Source of the DNA: Eopsaltria australis
Lineage: Eukaryota; Chordata; Aves; Passeriformes; Petroicidae
Reading direction: 5' to 3'
NCBI GenBank assembly: GCA_034509425.1
Contig: JAVTVJ010000011.1
Location: forward strand, 6,114,501-6,178,500
Length of the DNA stretch: 64,000 bases
In this document: positions 26,201 through 64,000 of the stretch, in pieces
Layout of the letters: each line of letters begins with the position of its first letter
Position numbering within the stretch: position 1 is the stretch's first letter
Program-made: the position numbers and the translations under genes
Notes under the pieces: generated by a model
Told to the model about the DNA's origin: nothing
Database searches by the model: none
What the model saw: only the letters and a program-made list of their open reading frames with translations

Positions 26201-26780
26201 AACGATTCAACTGAAGGTGAAAGGCCACTGGAATTACCAAGCTCCTCAGACCAGCCTTTTGGGGAATTGAGATTAACTCCTTGGAGAAGGTGAGTAGTTC
26301 AGATGAAGTGTCTCCAAGCCCAGGATGGTAACACCAGCAGAGGTGATGGCCAGCAGAATGTGCTGCTGGGAGCGTGTCTGTCCTCGAGAGCCTCCCAACA
26401 ACCTGACACCTGCTCCTCATGGTGTGATGGAACTCGCTGCTTGCACAAGCACAGGAAATTAAAAAGCAGCTGTGCTAGTGCCCAGATTTCCAGAGTTTGT
26501 GGCAATTTTCTTGTCCCAGTGGTTCCTGGACCTTTTATTAAGACCTCAGTTAAAAAATTAAAAAAAAAAAAAAGTTAAACTGTTGAACTGGGCTACAAAT
26601 GCTGGTGGCTTGGCTTCATAGCAACATAAATAGCCCAGGTAAGTGATAGTCATGAAGAGTACACAAATTTTCTTTCTTTTTTTGTTGTTAATTGATGATT
26701 TCCAGTATCACTTTATACATGCATAGGTAAAGTCTTCTAGGCGGGTGGTAAAAGTTGCATGTGTTTCTAGATTGCTTTAA
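17300..26780. other. Intergenic region without supportable genes
   Basis: Between the last candidate PLEKHA8 poly(A) signal and the end of the COLQ 3' UTR there is no ORF with a recognised domain, no exon chain and no RNA gene. The stretch near 19.6-20.3 kb is GC-richer and open in several frames on both strands, including one frame of 200 codons (19,646-20,248, +). That is best explained by few stop codons in GC-rich DNA. Human PLEKHA8 is followed by MTURN, and I saw no MTURN exon here. Confidence 0.6.
26559..26573. repeat. Short poly(A) run
   Basis: An A-rich homopolymer of about 13-15 bp following TTAAAAAATT. It is simple sequence with no assigned function. Confidence 0.7.
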
Positions 26781-26809
26781 TGCATTATCATTTTAACACA
26801 ACAGCCACC

Positions 26810-26815
26810 TTTATT
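26810..26815 (-). terminator. COLQ: Candidate COLQ poly(A) signal
   Basis: AATAAA on the minus strand, followed within about 10-20 nt by GGCTGTTGTGTT, a good GT-rich downstream element. It predicts a 3' UTR of about 1.4 kb, similar to what I recall for mammalian COLQ. Nearer alternatives exist at 27,983 and about 27,520. Confidence 0.5.
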
Positions 26816-27982
26816 TAACCTCTGCAGAAGTGCCAGTGTCAGTGCAGCTGGTGCAGCGCTGTCACTGGCACAGACAACTGACACATTTTACACAGTCCTG
26901 TACAACATTTACCACAAAGCAGGAAAGAGTGGCTTATATGAAAATAATGCCTAGTTTTAAGGCTTTTAGTCCTGAATTCTGCACATCCTTGGTTTCATTT
27001 TCTGTTATAAACTCTTTGTCACATAACATTTAATATGCTTTCCGTATGAGATTTGCTCTCTACTGCTTGCTAATAAATAAGTATATAATACCCTGACTCC
27101 AATCAGAGCTGGTAGAGTTGAGAGACCTTCCCAAAAAACAAAGCCCACATGTACATTGCACAGCATGACTGAACATCCATGAACGCTACAAAAGTGAGAA
27201 CACACGCTGGGGTACGCGGCGGCAGAAACAGCCAGTGGCAGAGGGGGAGGGAGCACGGGGGAGAACTGGGAATTGAATCATGATGGTCGGGTGGACAAGG
27301 GTTGCAAATGTAAAGACCTTCCAGTGTGGACACCAGAGTGCAGACAATGTGTCCATGGCCGTGGTTTCAGGCAGGGAACCCATGCTGTCCCAGCCCCTTG
27401 GGGTCAGGCAGAGCCCAGCCAGGTCAGCACAGAGGAGAAAAATACAGAATATGTTCCTTCTTTATCTTCCCTCCTTGTCTGATTTTCTCCTGGGAGAGAA
27501 CTTCTTGGCTATTTCACAGTTTATTTGTCCAGTTTGTGGTGTATTTTGCAGGCATCCTGTGACTGCTTGTAGTGCACAGACACACACAGACAGCGCCTTC
27601 GCCTGAAGGTGACGTTAACCAGCTTATTTGGCTGATTTGCTGATTCTGAAAGAACTTTAACTCCTGTGTCCAATGAAGGAGCATTGGTAACCTTACAGTT
27701 GCTGAAGTCATCTCTTGTGGATACAACACCTGTTAAGTTCACATTGTAATAAAAAAGAAAGTCCCTCTAAACACCGCATCCAAGATATGCTTTGTGTTTA
27801 TGCAGAGAAAGGTTAAAGACAAAAACCCCCGAAGTGATTATATTTGGGTTTAACAGTGCTAAGTTGAGGTAATTGTTACACAATATTCCTGGTTAGTGAA
27901 ACAGAGCTTCCAGTGATTTTGTGATGGAGAGTACATTGCCGTCTACAGCTGCGTGGAAACCACTGGCACACACAGTTTGACA

Positions 27983-27988
27983 TTTATT
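27983..27988 (-). terminator. COLQ: Alternative proximal COLQ poly(A) signal
   Basis: AATAAA on the minus strand about 210 nt after the COLQ stop, followed closely by ACTGTGTGTGCC. It would give a very short 3' UTR. The GT-rich element is rather close to the hexamer, so usage is uncertain. Confidence 0.35.
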
Positions 27989-28197
27989 TCTCTATTAAGA
28001 CAGGATGCAGTGGTCCTATTTTTCCCTATCTGACAAATTAAAAAAAAACCTCAAAATGGCCATCAGCAGCTTGACGTGTCTTTGTTTGTTTCCCCAGAGG
28101 TGGGTGGGGTGTTTTTTTGTCCCAGTCCTTCTTGGATAGGTGATAGTGTAGCACCTAGCACCCGCTGCACGTGGGATGCTACCCACCTCGGCTCCCT

Positions 28198-54797
<26,600 letters not shown>

Positions 54798-56430
54798 CTG
54801 TTCAATACAAACACTCATCTGTTGCCTTGAACAGCACAAAGCATTTCTTACAGAATAACAGAAGTTGCCATTTCACAGTATTTTCCTACATCCTATATGC
54901 ACTGATTACAATGCTATAATCCAAGCAGGGAATTAAGAAACCTGGTGGACCCTTAAATCTCTGAAGGCTGTGCAGAGTTTTAAGCTCTAGATGTGGCTCT
55001 GACACAGGCTGAATCTGGAAAATTCCAGATAGGTGACATTAGAAAATGAATCAAACATTTATTGTCTTCTCTGCCCTCTGTTCCAAAAGTCTATTAGAAA
55101 TAGCATCTGGTCCCTGTTGCAGCCCACGTGCCACCAGGAGAGCACTCAGTGCTGCTGGCCACCACCTTCCCTGTGAACTGAATCACTTTAGGCACTTCTG
55201 TGATAAGTGGGAAGTGGGAAGCTGTTCCACAACACTTTTACTTGTATTTCCTCTGGGACTGAAACCAGGTTGCCAAATTTCTGATTTGTGCATCATCCCT
55301 AAGAATAAATACCCCACAACCCAGACTTAGCTGATAGCTTTGTCACCAACTGACTGGTAAGACAGGATCTCAGTTCTGTTTGGCAGGATATTTAACATTT
55401 TCTAAGAGGTAAACTTCCCTCAAAATATAAGAAGCTGTGACCAAAATTCACAAAGGAAGGTTATTAAGATGGTGCATTTATACACTGTATTTTTTTCCCT
55501 GAATATTTTTTACTTCTTGGGAAATATATCTCTAGTCAGAGTGAGAGCCTTCTTCAAAGGTTTTGCCAAGGATAGCAAATATTTATTTATGCCTGTTGGT
55601 TCCTTCCTCTGCCCAGTGGCAGCTGGAATGGGTGTCTGTGAACTGAAGTGTGGCAGGGAGCCAAGAAGAAAAGCCTATGGTGAAGTATCTGGTATTAATA
55701 GAAAATCTCTAAATTAAGTTTCTGGGAAGACAAACCTGATGAAATTGCTAGATTTGTGTGCAAATCAATTGCAGGCTGGATATTAGTCACATCTCAAGGT
55801 AAGGGAAGAACAGGGATAATTCTAGTTTTTCAAATGTCTCAGAAAATGTGTTATATCAGTTCCACCATCTCATGTTAACGGGAATGGCATTTTCTCAGTC
55901 CTGATGCACAGAAAAGAGGTGCCCAGAGGAGTGTGATTCAGCAGCATTCAGGGGCAGTTCATGTCATCCAGATGTTTTTTCCTCTATTAAAACACTATTT
56001 GTGATGATACCTTTGAGACCTGAGTCAATTGAATTCTGGAAGGGTCCATAATGAAGACCCTTTCTCGGCTTTTCCTCACAAGTTTGAAACTCAGGCAAAA
56101 ACGTCAGTTTGGGAGAAAGGCAGAAGATTTATTGTCAAATAGGTATATTGTTTAACTTAAAGCTTTAAATACATGCTGAAGATGCCAATGTCCTTTTAAA
56201 AGTAGTAAAAGCATGAGTCATCAGCGCTTACAAGTAGTGTCTCCAGCACATACAAGTAGAAAAATACAAAGATATGAAGATTGAAGTTTTATATTGGCTT
56301 AGCCTGAATTCAGTCACTCTTATGCAGCTGTAAACAAATTCTTCAATTTCTAACACACAACTTCTGTTGTTGTCTGAGTTTCAGGATTGCATTCGAACAT
56401 ACTGACTTGGGACTAAACACTGCATTATTA

Positions 56431-56476
56431 AGGTAATGGACTTGCAATTTAACAGGTAATGGACTTGTAATTTATA
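56431..56476. repeat. Tandem duplication of a 23-bp unit
   Basis: AGGTAATGGACTTGCAATTTA at 56,431 recurs as AGGTAATGGACTTGTAATTT at 56,454, a period of 23 bp with very few changes. Confidence 0.85.
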
Positions 56477-57035
56477 AAGTATGATTATTACTTTATTTTA
56501 GGCCACATTCCAATATAATCTTTCTTTGTATCACCTCATTTCAAGGTCTAGATAAAATTTCAATAGGGTTATCATCATTCAACAAAAATAAGAATACTAA
56601 ACTAGCCTGATGTGGCTTAGTTGCTAAGAGATCACTACCAGCAACTCTTTTTCTGCAGAAAAAGGTTTACATTACTGCAGTTGTATTGCTACTTTACAAA
56701 AAAAAAGTGTTCTTTAAATATTTTGCAAATATAAGATTAAATATAGATGTACAGCTATAGCTGTAATATGATACTTACCACATCCTCATCAGTAAATCCC
56801 AGTCCTGGGTTATAAAAGATTTGTATTTTTGGAAAAGCCTGAAAATCTGTGGAACAGCTTTATTGTGAAAAACAGTATACCCAACCAAGCTGGTAAAAAA
56901 TAGCCCCTGAATTCAGTCCTTGTCCCCTTATGCTACTGTAACACAAGTTAGGGTGAAGCCCACTTTGGGTTTGCTGGTATGAGCAGTGATAGCATGTCCT
57001 GATCTCAATGTGGAGACAAGCAAAATCTAACTACT

Positions 57036-57180
57036 AGTGACAGCAATAGATACTATTACTGTAGATATTATTAGATACTATTACTAATAGATGCTATTAC
57101 TATAGATAGATACTAAATCCCAATAGACACTATTATTATATACTAAGTAATTATATACCATTAATAGTAAAGATATTGCT
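57036..57180. repeat. Degenerate TA-rich tandem repeat
   Basis: Repeated variants of ATAGATACTATTACT and close forms (GATATTATTAG, GATGCTATTACT, GACACTATTATTAT) over about 145 bp. It is a decayed minisatellite of about 15-bp period. Confidence 0.75.
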
Positions 57181-59309
57181 ATAGAGGATGGGTATCAATT
57201 ATGTAATCACTTGGGTAGTTAATATTTTAGGGGCTCTATCAGTAACCCTGGCTATGCTTTGGAAGGTGCATTTGTCAAGCAAATATTTAAGAAAAGGCTG
57301 TTCTAGACCCAAGAACCTTCCCCACTCAAGTATGACAGGTGATATGACAGCAGAAGGAGCAAAAAAAATGAATTATTCACAAAGGGACTGCTGGTATGAC
57401 TGCTAAAATCTGACCTTCCAGGTAAGCACCACATTTCTTTGGTATGGATTTTGTCAGTGACAGGTCCAAGATGTACAGCTATTACAATATTGCCCTGATT
57501 TATATCACAAAAGGGTTACCTTGGCAGGCTTACAGGCTCTCTGCTAATGCAATGCATATTTTTAGGCTCCAGGTTAGCTTTGTTTGCTAAACACAGCTTC
57601 AGAATACCCCAGTCCCCATCAGTGGAAAAAATCTCAGCCCAAGAATAGGACTGCCATAGTTTTCTGTGAAATATGAAGACCCTGCCTACACAGAGCATGC
57701 GTTTACATATCTCACACAGAAGTTGCTCTCTTTCAACAACTTCAATTCCAAAGAACATATTCAATAAGAGAAAAATAGACAAAATGAAAAAATCCTTTTA
57801 GGATTTTTACAAGAGGCAATTGTTTTCAAAGAGCATAAAAATTAAAATAGTCACCTTTACAATAGAATGCATTTACATTTCCAGGTTATTTTTATGGTCA
57901 AGACTATAAGTTAATCCATTTCAAGAAAGTGACTTTATAAATCTATGGGTATACTGCCAATAGTAGCTTCAGAAAACAACATGCTTTAGATAAGGTGTGA
58001 TGTTTCATTTTGTTCCTGCAGATTGCTTGTGACCATAGCTGGAATTTGGGAACTCCTATTCAAGATGGTACCACACAGACCCAGAGAGAAGCCTTCACCC
58101 AGGCTGAGTGTCCTAGAGTGGTGCTCATATGAGGTCTATGAGGCCTTCTAAGGCAAATTCTAGAGGAATCTTCAACCCTAAAAAAACCCCACAGCTGCAA
58201 CAGAGATACCAGAGAAGTCCTGCCCTGGATTCAAGTCAGACTTACAGGATTTCATTGAAAAAAAAATCATAAATAAACCATGAAAGTGACTTTCATCCTA
58301 AAATCACAAAGCTGTAGGCTGAACTCCAGGAGGAAAGGACAAGAAAGGAAAAGGATACTTAACACGTGTTTCCCTTCCTATTTCTGACCACACCGATCCA
58401 GCAAGCCCTGACGGGAAGCCGAGCTATTATCCAAAGCTTCTTACCCTGACAGCAGGGCTGGTGGCTTGCCCAGCTTGTGACAGGCAGGGCTGTGCTGGAT
58501 GGAGCCCTCTGACGGCTGACACCCATCACAGATGCTTCTCCCACTCTCATGGCACTCAGAATTAATAACAAACGAGCTGGGGCAGGCCAGCCAGTTAATG
58601 AATGTGGGCTTGTCCAGCTGAAACTGAGCCTTTCATCTGCTTTGTTGTTGTTCATTCAGGCTCCTCTCAGCCTCCTTGCAAGGACAGCAGAGCGCCACAG
58701 GCGGCAGCCACCAGCTCCATTCTGTGCACCTCCTGCAAACAACCCAGGTGCATTTTCCTCTTCAGTTAGGGAAGTTTAAGAGCTTGCTAAAGGTGCCTTT
58801 ATTTTCAGAGCAGATGCAGCTATTAAGCTCTCCTTCAAAATGCCAAAGATAAGTGCCAGCATTACCAGTATATGCTTCTTTAAAGTGTGTTTTATGAAAC
58901 TTTGTGACCCAAAGTGTGCTTTAAGGACATGTAAGCAGAGATGAGAATACAGCTTGTGTTTGGAGCTGGGTTGAACAGTCGAGATAGTGAATTGTCTGCT
59001 TCTCAGTACATTTTTGAACTTGGACCTTAAAGTTGATGGCCTAAATATATCCTTCCCTATAAACCAGATTAAATATGCCAAAGAAATATATCAGGCTTAG
59101 GTAATGGTGTCTGTGTGGAGGAGGTGGTGACCCATGAAATTCCTGTGGGAGTTACAGGGTGAGACAGAGCTGCAGCTCTCCCCTGCTACGAGTTTCCTTA
59201 AGATGGGGCTTCAGATTCTTTAAGAAACAGAACAAAGCAGATCAGAAATTATTTAAATTATTTTCAGAAAATTAAGAAATCCAGATGAAACCTTGCAAGT
59301 TTCTTTTAA

Positions 59310-59392
59310 TAGAATCAAATAATTCTTTAGGCTGAAAAGACCACTAAGTTCAAAAGGTTAACCTGGGACAGTCAAGAAAATACTGTAAAAAT
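59310..59392 (-). mobile_element. CR1 LINE 3' end fragment, minus strand
   Basis: TAGAATCAAATAATTCTTTAGG then GCTGAAAAGACCACTAAG and TTCAAAAGGTTAACC is the reverse complement of a degraded CR1 3' end (compare the usual GAATCATTTAGGTTGGAAAAGACC). It is older than the other copies by its divergence. Confidence 0.8.
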
Positions 59393-60159
59393 TTGAAAGT
59401 GCTCCATTTTTCATCTCCAAAGTGACTACAGGCTGTGGCAGCAGTGCTTTACCAGCTGATGCACACTCAGAAGCTGCCATAAATAAATAAATAGATATTT
59501 AAAAATCAGTCAGTGTTCCCGAAGCTTGACAATAACACAATCCCTGGCATGCTGCCTGGCTGGTGGGTCTGGGTGTTCACCTGGCCACAGGAGCAAGGAC
59601 ACCCTGTCCTCCATCCCCACCTAACATTTAGCCCACGTCCCTCAGCAGCTCTGGCAGCCTGGCTGGGGAATGGTGGGCAGCTGCATCTCTGAGGTCAGCC
59701 CGAGAAAACACTGCAGACACAGCAGGATGTGGGAAAGCAAAGGGCCTGTGAGATTTTTAAGCAAAGGAAAAGCCTGTTACTCCCTGTATGTAAACATTTC
59801 AGACATTTTATCCATGTGTGTGTGCCTGTAGAAGGACAACATGTGTGCCAGAACATTATACACTGTTCTCTCAGACTGACTGCAGAAGGAAAATTCTGAG
59901 ATCAGCACAGGGAGAGAGAGAGAAGGATTTGCTTGTGTTGGTTCTGCATTGCGTTTCACAAAACAATGAAAAATCCCAGTAAAATCTGATGGGTGGAACA
60001 CTTCTGAGGGTTATAAAATCGGTTTATAAAATAAACCCATATCTTATAAATTCCAATAACCATGACAGAGCTATTCAGTGCAATTTTCATTCTATTCCCT
60101 TTCATTTGTAGAGGTCCAGAACTCTAGACACTGCTAAACAAAAAATTCTATGTTGAAAA

Positions 60160-60236
60160 TTCTATGCGCTCCCCATCACTGCATGAGAAACTGAGGCACA
60201 GAGAAGTTAAGCAAGTCCCCCAAGTCCAGGGATAAC
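60160..60236 (-). mobile_element. MIR-like SINE fragment
   Basis: CCCCATCACTGCATGAGAAA followed by CTGAGGCACAGAGAAGTTAA and GCAAGTCCCCCAAG matches the reverse complement of the central MIR segment (TTGGGCAAGTTACTTAACC, CTCTGTGCCTCAGTTTCC). MIR elements are ancient and only sparsely retained in birds. The flanks are too decayed to extend. Confidence 0.7.
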
Positions 60237-61156
60237 TCAATTACTGCACGAGAAAAAAACTTCCAGTCTGGTGAATCACAGTATCTTGTCTCAATCATTT
60301 TATGAATCAGATCATAAAACTCAACAGCTTGTCACACCAAAGCAATAGTATAAATACTCTGAGTATTAAGGCACAAGCATTTACTGTAATCTGTAGAAGA
60401 GCCTGAAGCCCTAAAGATTAAAGCAGGAAGCTTCTGTGTCAGCCCTGAAGGACTTCTACATGTCATTCACTGCCACACAGTCCTCTCCCATTTAATGTGT
60501 GAGATCAGTAGCAACAAAGCTGAGAGACACCAGTTCCACCCTTCTGCAACTGCAAGATCATAATCTGTCAGTGCTGGCACAGATCAAACATGTACTTGAC
60601 TTTGATGTTGCTCCACCATATGCTCATATAGTCCCAGACAATCCCTATGAGACTGAATGTTGCTGTGTGCTCAAAAAGACTTCAGAGAAAATCCTCTCAA
60701 TTCTTCTTTGAAAGTTTGTTGCCATGAACTAGATTAATACCTCATGACTCCCTTGCTACAACAGATTCCCAGCCCAGCTGACTTTATTCCCTTGCCTTTG
60801 ACCAAAAAACCAACCCAACTATATATCGACTTTGTCTTGTAAAAATTTGTCAGTTTTGTAGTTTCAAGAAACTAATAAAAATACTTCATAATCATTTCCC
60901 TGGGTAGAAGAAAACTGAAATTGTAGCACTACCTTTACTTGTGTGCATTCCCCAGAAGCCCACATTTAATCATACCCTCTTGGTAGTTCCTGAGGAAAAA
61001 TGGTTAACCTCTTTTTCCCTCAGTGTCTCAGTTCTCCTCTGTGGTTTTCCTATACCCATCTTGTCTTCCCAAATGCCCTTTTACCTTCATAGCTGAGTGA
61101 CTACAGAAAGAGTCCCCACAATTTCCTTTCCTTTAAAGGGGTCATTCCTTGGAGAT

Positions 61157-61184
61157 GAGAAGAGAAGAGAAGAGAAGAGAAGAA
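61157..61184. repeat. (GAAGA)n microsatellite
   Basis: Five to six near-perfect GAAGA units, purine-only on the plus strand. No associated gene. Confidence 0.85.
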
Positions 61185-64000
61185 ACAGCACCTTGGTTGG
61201 GGTCTGTTAATTCTTGTGTTTTTCCTTTCTTGCTTATTTCTGATCTTCCTCAAACAATTCCTCCTAGATTTGAAGGGCTTCCCCTGTTTTCTCCTACCTT
61301 CTGAGCTGCAGCATGAGGTAGATCTTCTGGCCATGTCCTGGCTGAGTCCAGTGCTGCACCACAGCTGATTCTGAAGCCACACACCATCCTAGCACCAGGA
61401 GTTAAAGACTACAGGCTTACAGGGTCTGTTTTGCAACAAATGTCCTCCTGTCTAAACAGAACTGATACTTTTCTACGGTTTTAACTAAGATTAGCAGTGT
61501 CTTCTGCTGCAGTCATGCTGCTGGTGCTCCTGTGCCAATAGCCCATCCATGGGAAGCCGCAGTGTCTGATAGGAAACAGACTGTCAAACGCAAGGAGGCT
61601 AAAATGTGAAGTCACAGAGTGTTCCCTTCCTCTGGGTTTAGTAATATTGGCATGTACACAAATGAACTGTCTGTACTAGAGGCAGAGGCCTATAACCACC
61701 ATCTGCCTACAACTACATAGGGACTAAGGTGATTTTGCAGCACTTTGGATTGCTTGTTGGTGGAGCTTCTATCCTTACAGTGAAAACACCTGATTTTCAA
61801 ACAGCTTGCTTTGCTGTGCTGGAATCGAAGCCTCCACCTTTTGATCTGCTCATATAACAAAAATCTAGTGTTCACCAGTATGTCCAACACCTATGGACTA
61901 CAGACAGTGCTATCCTCATTTATGGCAATGGTACAGCATGGACAAGCTGGGACCAGCTGGATCTCCATGTCAGCTGCAGATCACTTTCAGATGAGGTTCC
62001 CTTTTGGGAAATCCTGCTGTCGGAAGCATTCATAGCTTATAGAAACACCTTCAGATCAGTTACTGCTTTCTTTGCTGGAAAGCCAAGCAAGCACTGCCTC
62101 AGCTCCTGTACTGGCCTCTGTCCCTGGCAGCTGGAGGACTTTTTCATAGTCCAACGAGTGACTTTCATGATAATCAACTTCAACAATATTTCAGTGAACC
62201 CTTTCCCTTCATCTGCATTATCACTGAACATTTTTGACAACTAGTAATGCCATAAACAGTAATGCTGGTCAGAAGCCTCTTTCTTCTCCTGCATGCAAGA
62301 CCAGGGCTGTACCTAAGGAGCCTTGCTGCAAACAGGTTCCAGCTTCCTCACTAGAGGCTATGTCCCCTTCTGGTTTTTAGTTACTGCTGCAAGGCAAATG
62401 CCACAACCTCCTGAACTGCCTCTGATGTCCTTTCCTTGTTCCTTATCCACAGGATTGAGTGGGCTCCTACTCACTGGTTTACTGTGAATTTCGGAGCATC
62501 TCCTGGGGGGCCTTGGCTACTGTGGATGACATCAGTGTTCCCTTTGCCCTTCCTGACAAGAAGGTGGATGCAGGTACGGAGTCAGGGACAGGCTGTGCAC
62601 CACTGCAGCTGCTCTGCTCTCACCTTACTCCCAGCACAGGTGTTGCAGCATCCACCACCAGAGGAGGTCTGTGAGTCCTAAGGTGGTTCCTTTCCTGAGT
62701 ATAATCTACACTGACCTGAGCAGGACACCCAGTTTGGGGTTTTCCCAGGTCATGTCTACCAGGGGAGGAAATACAGAGAAAGTCAAATCAGGTGTTTTTT
62801 AAAATTGTGCTTATAATAAAGACCCATTTACCAGAAACAACAGTAACCACACCACCCTAGGCTGTTAATTTGCCACCAGTCCAAGCCTTTCCCCAGAGGC
62901 TGCCCAGGAACTGTATTTATCAGCCTAGACAGGAAGCCACTACACCATCCTTCTTTTGGCTTATCTTTCCAGCTACCCATTTGGGCTATCAGGTAAAAAC
63001 AGCCAATCCCGAGGTTATTTTCTTCTCTGAAGCTGAATAGAGATTCTACTGAAAGAATATTTTTGGTCCCTTTCAGGCTCGTATGAATCACAAACAGGAC
63101 AGCTCTCAAACGCCCTGCCCCAAGACCTCTGGCCACTCAGACCCACAGCTGGGTGACTGCCCTCTCATAGCCAATGGTACTTTGCTTTCCTTCTTCTAAT
63201 GAAGCTGTAGCCTTTCCAGTGGCTCATTTCCATCTGGAATTTTAATCTAACCACAGTTTTCCTGCTTATGTGTGTTCCATGAGAAACCCACTAACCAGTG
63301 GCACAAGATGCTTGGGCCCATGCTGACATAACAGAGCAGAGCCAGGCTTCCTTCCCTGGTGTGATATTTTTGCTTGCTAATCACTCTTTGGGCTCTTTTC
63401 CCAGCAGGCTCTGGCTGCTGCCTTTTGAGAGTCTTCAAGCTTTTACTTTTTGTCTTGTTTTAAATTCTTTCTGCAACCCTCTTTCTCCTGCAAATGTTCT
63501 GATAGTTCATTCTGTTATGATTGTACATAAATAAATATTTATAATTACTCTCTTTAGAAACAAAATGCATCCACTTGACACCTTTGCTGTCCATTTTGAC
63601 AATATTTAGGGTTCCTGCAGGGAAAAGAAATCCAAACCCTGACAATGGGGTCAGATATTCCTTTTATAGAAAGTCAGCCCCAATCCCAACTCCCTCAGTG
63701 TCAGGAATCTTCCCTTGTTTCTGAGTCCTGTCTCTCCTGCTGTTTCTCTCACAAATGCACAATGCCCTCTCCCCACAGTACAGCACCACAGTGGCTCCCA
63801 AGGTCCCTTCTCTGTGCAGCCCAGCCAAGGCTGTCACCCCACACAGCTCCTCTTCCCAGCCCACCTTGCCCATCACCACGGCTCCAACAGTGTCAGTCCA
63901 CAAGAAAATGGAATTGCTTTCTGCAAGTTCTGCCTCATGAGATCTGGTTGCAAATATTACACCTTCCTGGCTCAGAGAGGATTAACCTAATGTCCAATGA

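Larger units (their letters stand above)
26800..28197 (-). other. COLQ: Probable COLQ 3' UTR
   Basis: Non-coding sequence directly downstream of the COLQ stop (minus strand), up to the AATAAA at 26,810. Its extent is inferred from poly(A) signal quality only. Confidence 0.5.
54798..64000. other. Presumed COLQ intron 1 / upstream region
   Basis: No exon with a hydrophobic signal peptide ending in phase 1, as needed for COLQ exon 1, could be recognised on the minus strand. No other gene is supportable. Contents are a CR1 tail, a MIR-like fragment, simple repeats and one exon-like segment at 56,779-56,846. Human COLQ has a large first intron, so exon 1 may lie beyond 64,000. Confidence 0.55.

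Noticed and set aside
55964..56128. Minus-strand open stretch with protein-like text (TCEEKPRKGLHYGPFQNS) ending near a GTATCA donor-like site
   Set aside because: It has no Met start and no convincing acceptor, the donor is weak, and no family is recognised. At 54 codons it is within chance expectation.
57516..57782. Minus-strand frame starting MSIFLLLNMFFGIEV, considered as a signal peptide exon for COLQ
   Set aside because: The start is leader-like, but no donor in phase 1 follows, the rest does not match COLQ, and the base composition is that of AT-rich intron.
58359..58655. Minus-strand 98-codon frame with a short hydrophobic run (LLLILSAM) considered as COLQ exon 1
   Set aside because: The hydrophobic run is about 28 residues from the Met and too short for a signal peptide, and the text does not resemble the COLQ leader.

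Overview
This window is vertebrate nuclear DNA, most likely from a bird. Several CR1 LINE fragments carry the avian 3' tail (an ATTCTATG-type repeat), there is a probable endogenous-retrovirus solo LTR, introns are compact, and exons of two recognisable vertebrate genes are spliced by GT-AG rules. The species cannot be fixed from the sequence alone. No bacterial features, CRISPR arrays, tRNAs or rRNAs were seen.

Left part (1-10,696, + strand): the last ten coding exons of PLEKHA8 (FAPP2), a glycosphingolipid transfer protein. They encode about 371 residues, covering the linker after the PH domain and the complete C-terminal GLTP fold. The PH-domain exons lie left of the window. A 3' UTR follows, with a plausible proximal poly(A) signal at 11,271 and a possible distal one at 17,269. 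A truncated antisense CR1 with a dead reverse transcriptase sits at about 12,305-13,440.

Middle (about 17.3-26.8 kb): intergenic sequence with no supportable gene. It includes a GC-richer patch near 19.6-20.3 kb with chance-like open frames.

Right part (about 26.8-54.8 kb, - strand): COLQ, the collagen tail subunit of asymmetric acetylcholinesterase. Sixteen exons (2-17 by comparison with human COLQ) were found and join in frame to about 418 residues plus a stop. They comprise the proline-rich attachment domain, a Gly-X-Y collagen rod built from small exons whose lengths are multiples of 9, two heparin-binding clusters, and the Cys-rich C-terminal domain ending in CRYFT. Exon 1 (signal peptide) was not found; it is either in 54.8-64 kb or beyond the window. 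The 3' UTR probably ends near 26.8 kb.

54.8-64 kb is presumed COLQ intron 1 or upstream DNA. It holds a CR1 tail, a MIR-like SINE fragment, simple repeats and one exon-like segment on the minus strand.

The two genes are functionally unrelated. PLEKHA8 acts at the trans-Golgi in glycolipid transport, and COLQ anchors acetylcholinesterase in the neuromuscular basal lamina. Their adjacency is notable because their human counterparts lie on chromosomes 7p and 3p.
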